Under the pieces are notes generated by a model that had not been told where the DNA came from, made no database searches, and was given only the letters and a program-made list of their open reading frames with translations. Below are positions 8,382-15,661 of a DNA stretch of 64,000 bases, in pieces (position 1 is the first letter of the stretch; each line of letters begins with the position of its first letter). A program made the position numbers and the translations under genes. Origin of the DNA: Streptomyces sp. Tue 6430. Its GTDB lineage: Bacteria; Actinomycetota; Actinomycetes; Streptomycetales; Streptomycetaceae. The stretch lies in the NCBI GenBank assembly GCA_021568835.1, contig JAKGSH010000010.1, positions 4,340,001 to 4,404,000 of the forward strand, in the 5' to 3' direction.

Positions 8382-10289
8382 GTGACAGCAGCAACGCACT
8401 CCACCCTCTTCCCGCAGGTACCGGACTCGGCCGACGCGGTGCTCGAAGGGCTCGACCCCGAGCAGCGCGAGGTGGCCACCGCCCTGCACGGGCCGGTGTG
8501 CGTGCTGGCCGGAGCCGGTACCGGCAAGACGCGGGCGATCACCCACCGCATCGCCTACGGCGTGCGCGCCGGCATCCTGCACCCCTCCAGCGTCCTCGCC
8601 GTCACGTTCACCAACCGCGCCGCCGGAGAGATGCGCGGGCGGCTGCGACAGCTCGGTGCCCAGGGCGTCCAGGCCCGCACCTTCCACTCCGCGGCCCTGC
8701 GGCAGCTGCAGTATTTCTGGCCGAAAGCGATCGGTGGTTCGCTGCCCCGCCTCGTCGACCGCAAGGTCCAGCTCGTCGCCGACGCGGCAGCCGCCTGCCG
8801 CATCCGCCTCGACCGGGGTGAGCTGCGGGACACCACCGCGGAGATCGAGTGGTGCAAGGTCACCCAGACCGTCCCCGCCGACTACCCGGCGGCCGCCGCC
8901 GGGGCCGGCCGTGAGACGCCCCGCGCGCCCGCCGAGATCGCCCAGCTGTACGCGGCCTACGAGGACCTCAAGCGCGAGCGCGGCGTCATCGACTTCGAGG
9001 ACGTGCTCCTGCTGACCGTCGCCGTCCTCCAGGACCGACAGGACATCGCCGAGCAGGTCCGCGCCCAGTACCAGCACTTCGTGGTCGACGAGTACCAGGA
9101 CGTCAGCCCCCTCCAGCAGCGGCTGCTGGAACTGTGGCTCGGCGACCGGGACTCCCTGTGCGTGGTCGGTGACGCCAGTCAGACGATCTACTCGTTCACC
9201 GGCGCCACCCCGGACCACCTCCTCGACTTCCGTACCCGCCACCCGGGGGCCACCGTCGTCAAACTGGTCCGCGACTACCGCTCCACCCCCCAGGTCGTCC
9301 ATCTCGCCAACGGTCTGCTGGCCCAGGCCCGCGGCCGGGCCGCCGACCACCGCCTGGAGCTGATCTCCCAGCGCGCACCGGGACCCGAACCCGTCTACGC
9401 CGAGTACACCGACGAGCCCACCGAGGCCGAGGGCGCGGCCCGCCGCATCCGCGAGCTGCTGGCCGCCGGCGTCCAGCCCGCCGAGATCGCCGTCCTGTTC
9501 CGCACCAACGCCCAGTCCGAGACCTACGAGCAGGCCCTCGCCGACGCCGGCATCCCCTACCAGCTGCGCGGCGCCGAGCGGTTCTTCGACCGCCCCGAGG
9601 TGCGCAAGGCGATCAACGCGCTGCGCGCCGCCGCCCGCTTCGGCGGCAACGACGCCCTCCTCGAGGACGTCGTCGACCTGCCCTCCCAGGTGCGCGCGGT
9701 CCTGTCCGGCGAGAACTGGACGCCCCAGCCGCCGGCCGGTTCCGGTGCCGTCCGGGAGCGCTGGGAGTCGCTGGCCGCCCTGGTGCACCTGGCGCAGGAC
9801 TTCACCACCGCCCGAGCGGACGCGACCCTCGCCGATCTGATCGCCGAACTCGCCGAGCGCGCGGGCGCCCAGCACGCCCCGACGGTCCAGGGCGTCACCC
9901 TCGCCTCCCTGCACTCGGCGAAGGGCCTGGAGTGGGACGTCGTCTTCCTGGTCGGCGTCGCCGAGGGCATGATGCCGATCACCTACGCGCGCACCGACGA
10001 GCAGATCGAGGAGGAGCGTCGCCTGCTCTACGTCGGCGTCACCCGGGCCCGTGAGCGCCTCCACGTCTCCTGGGCGCTCTGCCGTTCGCCGGGCGGCCGC
10101 CCGAACCGCCGGCCCAGCCGGTTCCTCGACGGACTGCGTCCTGGCTCGGGCAGCGCGTCCGCCCCGGCGCCGGAGCCGGCGCCGGGGGCGTCGAGCGTGG
10201 TTTCGGGAGCGCGACCACGGGTGTGGCGGCCGGGCCGCGCCGGACCCAGCGGACTCCGGCCCGTTGCCGGATGTGCGGGCGCACCCTGA
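8382..10289 (+). CDS. uvrD2: UvrD2 ATP-dependent DNA helicase, frameshifted before its C-terminal domains
   Basis: Superfamily 1 3'-5' helicase. Walker A (AGAGTGKT, about residues 43-50), DEYQDVSPLQQ, QTIYSFTGA, and LHSAKGLEWDVVF with YVGVTRAR complete the motor. Other actinobacterial UvrD2 proteins continue through a four-cysteine domain into an HRDC domain. Here the helicase frame runs out of phase in the linker and stops at 10289, while the tetracysteine/HRDC part is open one frame away (10223-10585). One added base between about 10150 and 10230 would give a single 734-residue protein. GTG 8382 is the start because the conserved region begins there; the longer ATG at 8325 adds atypical residues. 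The tetracysteine part is reported as needed for unwinding by mycobacterial UvrD2, so the truncated product may be impaired if the shift is real. Confidence 0.88.
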   Translation: MTAATHSTLFPQVPDSADAVLEGLDPEQREVATALHGPVCVLAGAGTGKTRAITHRIAYGVRAGILHPSSVLAVTFTNRAAGEMRGRLRQLGAQGVQARTFHSAALRQLQYFWPKAIGGSLPRLVDRKVQLVADAAAACRIRLDRGELRDTTAEIEWCKVTQTVPADYPAAAAGAGRETPRAPAEIAQLYAAYEDLKRERGVIDFEDVLLLTVAVLQDRQDIAEQVRAQYQHFVVDEYQDVSPLQQRLLELWLGDRDSLCVVGDASQTIYSFTGATPDHLLDFRTRHPGATVVKLVRDYRSTPQVVHLANGLLAQARGRAADHRLELISQRAPGPEPVYAEYTDEPTEAEGAARRIRELLAAGVQPAEIAVLFRTNAQSETYEQALADAGIPYQLRGAERFFDRPEVRKAINALRAAARFGGNDALLEDVVDLPSQVRAVLSGENWTPQPPAGSGAVRERWESLAALVHLAQDFTTARADATLADLIAELAERAGAQHAPTVQGVTLASLHSAKGLEWDVVFLVGVAEGMMPITYARTDEQIEEERRLLYVGVTRARERLHVSWALCRSPGGRPNRRPSRFLDGLRPGSGSASAPAPEPAPGASSVVSGARPRVWRPGRAGPSGLRPVAGCAGAP

Positions 10290-10585
10290 CCGACGGCGGC
10301 GAGATGAAGCTGATGCGCTGCGAGGACTGCCCCTCCGACATGGACGAGGGGCTCTACGAGCGGTTGCGGTCCTGGCGCGCGGTCCAGGCCCGGCGGTCCG
10401 GGCAGCCCGCGTTCTGCGTCTTCACGGACAAGACGCTGATCGCGATCGCCGAGACCGCCCCCGAGGAACCGGGCGAACTCGCGCGGATCCCGGGCGTCGG
10501 CACGCGCAAGCTCAACCGCTACGGAACCGATGTCCTGGCCATCTGCGCAGGCCAGGACCTGGCGGCGGACGACGGCGACGACTGA
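10223..10585 (+). pseudogene. uvrD2: Out-of-frame tetracysteine and HRDC part of UvrD2
   Basis: The frame reads CRMCGRTLTDGGEMKLMRCEDCPSD (cysteines as CxxC ... CxxC), then an HRDC domain with FCVFTDKTLIAIAE and IPGVGTRKLNRYG, ending at 10585. It overlaps the 3' end of the helicase ORF and sits one base out of phase with it. No independent ribosome site or sensible start is seen, so it is the displaced end of uvrD2 rather than a separate gene. Confidence 0.8.
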
Positions 10586-10600
10586 TCCGAACTCGTCGGA

Positions 10601-10638
10601 AAAATAGTTTGCGCATGCCCCGGGAATCCCCATAGGTT
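10601..10638 (+). promoter_or_regulatory. wblC/whiB7-type promoter
   Basis: An AT-rich block (GGAAAAATAG) directly precedes TTGCGC (10609-10614), followed after 18 bases by TAGGTT (10633-10638). WhiB7-class regulators act with the vegetative sigma factor at promoters having an AT-rich element just upstream of -35, and whiB7/wblC genes are autoregulated. The element here fits that pattern and stands out in this GC-rich background. Confidence 0.65.
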
Positions 10639-10750
10639 CTTAGGCACGAGAACAGAGGCCTTCTGCGAGGCCCTGGTTCCGTGCTCTACTTACATATCCG
10701 TCGGACCGGTTCGTCCTGGTCCCCCGAGACGCCGAGAGGAGGCGCTTCCA

Positions 10751-11077
10751 GTGATCATCATCAACACCAACTCCGTCAGCACCGCCAAACTGACCGACCG
10801 CTCGAACGTCTCCACGTGCATTCTCGGCGCCTCGAACCTGGGCACCGGTCTGTCCGGCATTCGTGCCGATCGGCCGGCGTCCCTCTCCGTTGCCCCCGCG
10901 GGTCTTGTCGCCCGTGGTCGCAGCGAGCGACCGACCAAGGCACTGGAAGCGGCAGTAAAGGCACAGGCGAAGGCCTATGCCTTTACGGCGACCGGTGCCG
11001 GAGCCCGGAAGCAGACGACGCAGCACCACCTGATGTGGGCCTTCCGTGGGCCAGAACCCTGGAGTGATCCAGCCTGA
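10751..11077 (+). CDS. wblC leader upstream ORF (uORF)
   Basis: A 108-residue frame starting GTG (MIIINTNSV...) nine bases after a strong GAGAGGAGG ribosome site, ending 23 bases before the attenuator hairpin. Codon third positions are GC-rich, as in translated genes. It has no domain I recognise; the N-terminus is Asn/Ser/Thr-rich and the end is basic then aromatic (HHLMWAFRGPEPW). Published work on whiB7/wblC describes a translated leader ORF whose slowed translation under ribosome-targeting antibiotics prevents terminator formation and lets transcription reach the regulator gene. This ORF fits that role by position. Whether the peptide itself has a function is unknown. Confidence 0.65.
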   Translation: MIIINTNSVSTAKLTDRSNVSTCILGASNLGTGLSGIRADRPASLSVAPAGLVARGRSERPTKALEAAVKAQAKAYAFTATGAGARKQTTQHHLMWAFRGPEPWSDPA

Positions 11078-11100
11078 TCGTCGATCAGGCCGGCGCCTTC

Positions 11101-11143
11101 AGGGCCGCGGAACCCCACCCGGGATCCGCGGCCCTTCTGTTTG
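11101..11143 (+). terminator. Attenuator terminator in wblC leader
   Basis: AGGGCCGCGGA (11101-11111) pairs with TCCGCGGCCCT (11125-11135) and is followed by TTCTGTTTG, an unusually T-rich tail for this genome. It lies between the leader ORF stop and wblC. A competing inverted element (GATCGTCGATC, about 11076-11088) just upstream could be part of an alternative fold. Confidence 0.8.
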
Positions 11144-11253
11144 TCCCCGACCGGGGACGGCAGAGCGAAGGGGCCTCGGGACAAGAAAAGAACCCGGTAC
11201 CAAGCCGCCCCCGGCCCAACACGGCCGGAACGACCAGACGAGGAAGACGACCC

Positions 11254-11622
11254 GTGCAACTCGAAGCGCACGCCCCGTCCGTACCGCCTTCCGAAACGAT
11301 CCCCCCGCCCGGCCTCACGGAGGACTCCACCTTGATCCCGCTCACGGCGCTCACCGCGCTCGACGACGCCATCGAGAACCTCGGCGTACCCGTCCCGTGC
11401 CGCTCCTACGACCCGGAGGTCTTCTTCGCCGAGTCGCCCGCGGACGTGGAGTACGCCAAGTCCCTCTGCCGCACCTGCCCGCTGGTCGAGGCCTGCCTCG
11501 CCGGTGCCAAGGAGCGGCGTGAGCCCTGGGGCGTCTGGGGTGGCGAGCTGTTCGTCCAGGGTGTCGTCGTCGCCCGGAAGCGGCCCCGTGGCCGCCCGCG
11601 CAAGAACCCGGTCACGGCATGA
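11254..11622 (+). CDS. wblC: WhiB-family regulator WblC (WhiB7 homologue)
   Basis: A 122-residue iron-sulfur regulator. The four WhiB cysteines are in VPCRSYDPEVFF, CRTCPLVEAC, the WhiB turn is GVWGGELF, and the C-terminus has the AT-hook RGRPRKN that distinguishes the WhiB7/WblC subclass and contacts AT-rich DNA upstream of -35 elements. WblC/WhiB7 activates intrinsic resistance to ribosome-targeting antibiotics. The GTG start is preceded by GAGGAAG. The 668-base upstream region holds the AT-rich promoter, a translated leader ORF and an intrinsic terminator, the hallmarks of attenuation control. The stop overlaps the ATG of the next gene by four bases, so the two are translationally coupled. 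Confidence 0.93.
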   Translation: MQLEAHAPSVPPSETIPPPGLTEDSTLIPLTALTALDDAIENLGVPVPCRSYDPEVFFAESPADVEYAKSLCRTCPLVEACLAGAKERREPWGVWGGELFVQGVVVARKRPRGRPRKNPVTA

Positions 11623-11945
11623 ACACCATCGCAGGAACGATCGACCGTCCCGTCACGCACGACCCCAAGAAGCAGGCCCCGATGAAGCCGTCCACCAGCG
11701 AGCCCGCAGGCTCCGCGACCCAAGACGTCACCACCACCGGCGCGAACGACTCGCGCCAGAACAGGACTCGCGAGATGCAACTCATCCCAGAAGCCCTGGC
11801 TCGTGCGCATATGCACGACCGGCTGCAGGCGGCCGAGCAGGAACGCCGGGCCATGCGCCTGGTGACCGCTCGCCGGATGCAGCGTCGGGCCGAGCGCGCC
11901 TCGCTGCGTGCTCGCCGGGCGCTCGCCATGGCCGTGATGCAGTGA
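11619..11945 (+). CDS. Small basic protein translationally coupled to wblC
   Basis: A 108-residue protein whose ATG overlaps the wblC stop (ATGA). The first half is low-complexity and Thr/Pro-rich; the second half (about residues 54-106) is a long, very Arg-rich predicted helix (RMQRRAERASLRARRALAMAV). No domain is recognised. The overlap implies it is made together with WblC in response to antibiotics. A strong terminator follows, so wblC and this gene form a closed two-gene unit. Function unknown. Confidence 0.75.
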   Translation: MNTIAGTIDRPVTHDPKKQAPMKPSTSEPAGSATQDVTTTGANDSRQNRTREMQLIPEALARAHMHDRLQAAEQERRAMRLVTARRMQRRAERASLRARRALAMAVMQ

Positions 11946-11994
11946 CCCTTCTCACCTGAAGCGGTGGCCTCCCGACAGGGAGGCGAAGCTCTCC

Positions 11995-12034
11995 CCGCGG
12001 GGGCCGGTCCGTCCGAACGGACCGGCCCCCGCGG
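11995..12034. terminator. Terminator after wblC operon
   Basis: A perfect 18-bp stem (CCGCGGGGGCCGGTCCGT and its complement) with a four-base loop CCGA. It can serve the wblC unit and the convergent ABC1-kinase gene. Confidence 0.85.
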
Positions 12035-12105
12035 CGCGTTGTGCCGCAGGCGCCGGCCGAGGGCCGGCCGGTCCGGGCGCACGATCCGCCGTCCCCGGCG
12101 GCCGC

Positions 12106-13476
12106 TCACGCCTCGGCGACCGACTTCTCGGCCTCCGGGCCCTCGTCGGCGAGGAATCCCGGAAGCCACTCCTCCAGTTCCTCCCGCAGTCGCACCGTCG
12201 CACCGAGCTGGCACAGCACGCCGATCGTGCTGAGCGTCACCCGGTGGATCAGCAGGTAGGCCGGAGGAAGGTTGAGTTGCCTGCCCAGCTGGTAGGCGGG
12301 GGAGCGCGGGTCGGCGACCCGGGCCGCCTGCCTGCGCATCCAGTCGCGCGTGAACGTGAACTCGTCGACCACCGCCGGTTCGATGATCGGCAGGAGGTAG
12401 TCGAGGACGGCGTCGGGCTCCAGCGCGACGGACTCCTTGACGAAGCCCTCCTCGCGCAGCAGCTCGTAGACCGCTCCCGCCTCGCCGTCGAGGGTCATGC
12501 GCAGGGAGGTGCCGATCGGCTCGGGCAGACCGCCCGGGAGCCGGTCGACGGTGCCGAAGTCCAGGACGCCCAGGCGCCAGTCGTCCTCGCCCTCCGGGCC
12601 ACCGGGCACGAGACGGAAGTTGCCGGGGTGCGGGTCCGCGTGCAGCAGGCCGGTGCGGGCCGGCCCGGAGAAGAGGAACCGCGACAGCAACTGGCCGGCG
12701 CGGTTGCGCTGCTCGGGGGTGCCGGCGGAGATCACCTCGGACAGGGGGACGCCGTCGATCCACTCCGTGACCAGGACCTGGTCGCACTGGTGGACCACCG
12801 CCGGGACCACGACATCGGGATCGTCGGCGAACTCCTCCGCGTGGGCCTGCTGGGCCTGCGCCTCCAGCCCGTAGTCCAGCTCCTCCGAGACACGGTCCCG
12901 CAGTTCGGTGATCAGCGGCTTGACGTCCATGCCGGGGATGAGAGGCCCCAGCAGCTTGGCGAAGCGACTCAGCTGATTCAGGTCCGACAGCAGGGCCTCG
13001 CCCGCGCCGGGGTACTGGACCTTGACCGCCACCTCCCGCCCGTCGTGCCAGACCGCACGGTGCACCTGGCCGATCGAGGCGGCCGCGGCGGGCTTGTCGT
13101 CGAACGTGAGGAACAGTTCGGGCCAGTCCTCGCCGAGCCGCTCCGCGAGCACGGAGTGCATCGTGCGGGTCGGCATGGGCGGCGCCGCTTCCTGGAGCTT
13201 GGTGAGGGCCGCGCGGTAGGGACCGGCGACCTCCTCGGGCAGGGCGGACTCGAAGACGGACAGGGCCTGCCCGAACTTCATCGCACCCCCCTTCAACTCG
13301 CCCAGGACCTTGAACAACTGCTCCGCGGTGCGCTGTTGCAGCTCACGGCCGACGATCTCCGCGGACTCGCCCACGATCCTTTTGCCCAGGCCCCAGGTGG
13401 CCCGGCCCGCGATGCCGAGCGGGAGCGCGGCGAGCTTGGCGGTCCGGGTGACCGCCTTCCGGGGAAGATCAGACAT
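12106..13476 (-). CDS. ABC1/UbiB (AarF) family atypical kinase
   Basis: A 456-residue protein-kinase-like fold. The family's KxGQ motif is in GGAMKFGQALS, followed by an Ala-rich nucleotide loop (PAAAASIGQVHRA), the ion-pair lysine in VAVKVQYPG, the catalytic loop HADPHPGN and the metal-binding LDFGTVD. UbiB proteins assist isoprenoid quinone synthesis; the mycobacterial homologue beside whiB7 is in the same position. The start ATG at 13476 follows CTGGAGGGC. It overlaps the 3' end of the upstream ThiF-like gene by eight bases, so the two form an operon. The actual substrate in actinomycetes is not known. Confidence 0.88.
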   Translation of the reverse strand: MSDLPRKAVTRTAKLAALPLGIAGRATWGLGKRIVGESAEIVGRELQQRTAEQLFKVLGELKGGAMKFGQALSVFESALPEEVAGPYRAALTKLQEAAPPMPTRTMHSVLAERLGEDWPELFLTFDDKPAAAASIGQVHRAVWHDGREVAVKVQYPGAGEALLSDLNQLSRFAKLLGPLIPGMDVKPLITELRDRVSEELDYGLEAQAQQAHAEEFADDPDVVVPAVVHQCDQVLVTEWIDGVPLSEVISAGTPEQRNRAGQLLSRFLFSGPARTGLLHADPHPGNFRLVPGGPEGEDDWRLGVLDFGTVDRLPGGLPEPIGTSLRMTLDGEAGAVYELLREEGFVKESVALEPDAVLDYLLPIIEPAVVDEFTFTRDWMRRQAARVADPRSPAYQLGRQLNLPPAYLLIHRVTLSTIGVLCQLGATVRLREELEEWLPGFLADEGPEAEKSVAEA

Positions 13477-14686
13477 GCGCCCTCCAGGTCCCAGAAAGCC
13501 GCGCCGCGTCTGCCGTACGGCGTAACTCCTTCGAATGCCGTTGCTCCGCCATTGTCGCGCGCGACTCCGCGTCCTCGGAGAAGGTGTGTTCCTCATTACC
13601 TTTCTCCGCTGCCCCGCACGGGCATGCGGGGTGCGCCCACACCGGTCGCGCATGCCACTGGAGGGCCGGCACGGAAACCTCCCAGCGGGCGCCCGCGCTG
13701 GAGGGGAGCGTCCCGTCGAGAAAGGCCAGCGCATGCGCCGCCGCCAGCCCCGCGACCGTGGTGGCCAGCGTCAGGTCGCAGGCGCTGACGGCGCGCCGCG
13801 TCCCGGAGTGCCACTGCGCGACCAGCCGGGGCCAGGCCGGGTCCCGGTCGGTACGCGATCGGTGAAGGCACCCCGCGCAGGCCGTCTCACCCGGCAGGAC
13901 GAGCGGGCCCACCACTCCGGTCGCCTCCACCACCCCGGCGTGGAGATGCGGTGTCCCCGAGGCGATCAAGGACTCCGTCTCCGACGGGGCCGGAGCGTGC
14001 ACGGACACGTCGTCCCTCGGGGCGAGGACCACCAGGGAATAACCCGGCACGTCCGTCCCGGCGGGTGAGCGGGCGCTCCTGCGGGGCGGTCGGCCCGGTG
14101 CGGCCCGGCGCACCGAACGGCGGGCGGACTCGTCCCGGCGCTCACCGACCGCCTCGGCGGGCAGCCCGCCCGGGGCGACGTCCCCCGGCTCCACCACGCC
14201 GCCGTCGCGCACGTCCACCTCACCGACCCCGGCTCCCGAGAGCAGCGAGGCCACCACGGCGCCCACCCGGCCCGCGCCCCGTACCTGCACGCGCAGCCGA
14301 CGCCGGGCGGCCAGGTGCTCGATGGCCTCGCCCGGTTCCGACGTGGTCAGTGACAGTGACGCGAGGTCCGGGCGCAGCCGGTCCATGACGTCCTTCTTCT
14401 CCCGCAGGGCGGTTCCCTCCGCCCCGCCCCCGCGTGCGTCGTCGAGCAGACCGGCCCGCGCCAGCCGCCGCACCAACTGATCCACGTGCCCGTCCGGCAG
14501 GTCCATGCGGCGCCCCTCCTCACGCAGGAGAGGGAGCCCGCGGGTGCCGTCCAGCAGGTCCAGGAAACTGCCCGTCGCCGTGTCCACCGGGCCGAGCGTC
14601 AGCGCGTGCGCCGGGGCCAGCCCGAACTGCACGGTGTTCAGGTCACGCCAGCCGCGCCGCAGCGCGGGCTTCACCATCGGATGCAT
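13469..14686 (-). CDS. ThiF/E1-like protein (TOMM leader-binding type)
   Basis: About 405 residues. The N-terminal part (to about 130) resembles the winged, peptide-binding region of thiazole/oxazole-modified microcin cyclodehydratase partners. The centre is an E1-like Rossmann domain with VRGAGRVGAVVASLLSGAGV and a DGG acidic turn. Two cysteine pairs (CAGCLH and CPCG) could bind zinc. A Pro/Arg-rich insert (RRAAPGRPPRRSA) interrupts the middle. Genes like this are chromosomal and conserved in Streptomyces next to the ABC1 kinase, without precursor peptide or YcaO genes nearby, so a housekeeping role is more likely than natural product synthesis. Start ATG 14686 follows GGGGG by seven bases. 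Exact function unknown. Confidence 0.75.
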   Translation of the reverse strand: MHPMVKPALRRGWRDLNTVQFGLAPAHALTLGPVDTATGSFLDLLDGTRGLPLLREEGRRMDLPDGHVDQLVRRLARAGLLDDARGGGAEGTALREKKDVMDRLRPDLASLSLTTSEPGEAIEHLAARRRLRVQVRGAGRVGAVVASLLSGAGVGEVDVRDGGVVEPGDVAPGGLPAEAVGERRDESARRSVRRAAPGRPPRRSARSPAGTDVPGYSLVVLAPRDDVSVHAPAPSETESLIASGTPHLHAGVVEATGVVGPLVLPGETACAGCLHRSRTDRDPAWPRLVAQWHSGTRRAVSACDLTLATTVAGLAAAHALAFLDGTLPSSAGARWEVSVPALQWHARPVWAHPACPCGAAEKGNEEHTFSEDAESRATMAEQRHSKELRRTADAARLSGTWRAHV

Positions 14687-14925
14687 CGAAGGCCCCCGTC
14701 CGCCTGGAATCTCCCCGTACGCCGGCGGAGCAGGGCCATGGGGCGACCTGGCTCCGCCGACGACTGCCAGCATGCCCGGCGGCGCCGGAGGGCGCCGAAA
14801 GTTGTCCACAGGGAACGGGATTCATCGTACGAATCCGTCGTACGGGGCAAACGCGGGGCTCGGGATCGAAACCGAACCGTCCCGGAGTCGGGACTTCCCC
14901 CGTGCGCAGCGGGTAACGTCGGGGC

Positions 14926-15525
14926 GTGCCCGCCGACCCACCGCACCGCGCCGGAACGCCACAGCGCAGCACGACGAGCCAGCCGCCGAGCGGCTCGTGG
15001 GCGAGCGCGATCGAAGTCCGCAGGAGTGCCCGTCGACGCCGGACGGTCTCCGCCTACCGCGAGGGCGATCGCACCGTCGTCCTCATCCCCGCCCGGATGT
15101 CCGAGGCCGAGGAGCAACGCTGGGTGAGCGTCATGCTCGACAAGCTCGCCGCCCAGGAGAGCCGCCGACGCGCCCCCGGCGACGCCGAACTGGCCGAACG
15201 CGCCGAGCGGCTGTCGGCCCAGTACTTCGCGGGCCGGGCCCGGCCCGCGACGGTGCGCTGGGTCACCAACCAGAACACCCGCTGGGGCTCGTGCACCCCC
15301 GCGGAGGGCAGCATCCGCCTGTCGCACCGGCTCAAGGGCATGCCGGAGTACGTCGTCGACTACGTACTCCTGCACGAGCTGGCGCATCTGCTGGTGCCCG
15401 GCCACGGCCCCGACTTCTGGCGGCTGCTGGAGGCGTACCCGCGCACCGAGCGGGCCCGCGGCTACCTGGAGGGGGTGGTCGCGGCCGAGCGGCTGCCCCG
15501 CCCGCCCGGAACCCGCGGGGAGTGA
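14926..15525 (+). CDS. YgjP/DUF45-type M48-like metallopeptidase
   Basis: A 199-residue protein with the zinc signature VLLHELAHLLVPGHG and downstream DFWRLLEAYP, plus the family's NTRWGSCTP segment. YgjP-like proteins are cytosolic putative zinc proteases; substrates are largely unknown. The first 40 residues are Ser/Arg-rich and may be less conserved. It starts with GTG at 14926 and is divergent from the ThiF-like gene, with 239 bases between them holding promoters for both directions. Confidence 0.85.
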   Translation: MPADPPHRAGTPQRSTTSQPPSGSWASAIEVRRSARRRRTVSAYREGDRTVVLIPARMSEAEEQRWVSVMLDKLAAQESRRRAPGDAELAERAERLSAQYFAGRARPATVRWVTNQNTRWGSCTPAEGSIRLSHRLKGMPEYVVDYVLLHELAHLLVPGHGPDFWRLLEAYPRTERARGYLEGVVAAERLPRPPGTRGE

Positions 15526-15532
15526 GCCTTTG

Positions 15533-15563
15533 CGCGCGGGACGTGCCGGAGCTGTCCCGCGCG
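15533..15563 (+). terminator. Terminator after YgjP-like gene
   Basis: CGCGCGGGAC pairs with GTCCCGCGCG across an 11-base loop, directly after the stop codon. Confidence 0.7.
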
Positions 15564-15661
15564 GGTTGTGTACCGGGTCTGTACCGACATCGTCCGATGT
15601 CCGGGTTTGCCGTTAGCCTGACGCGACGCACTCGCAATCGGGATGGGGGACGGCGTTACGC

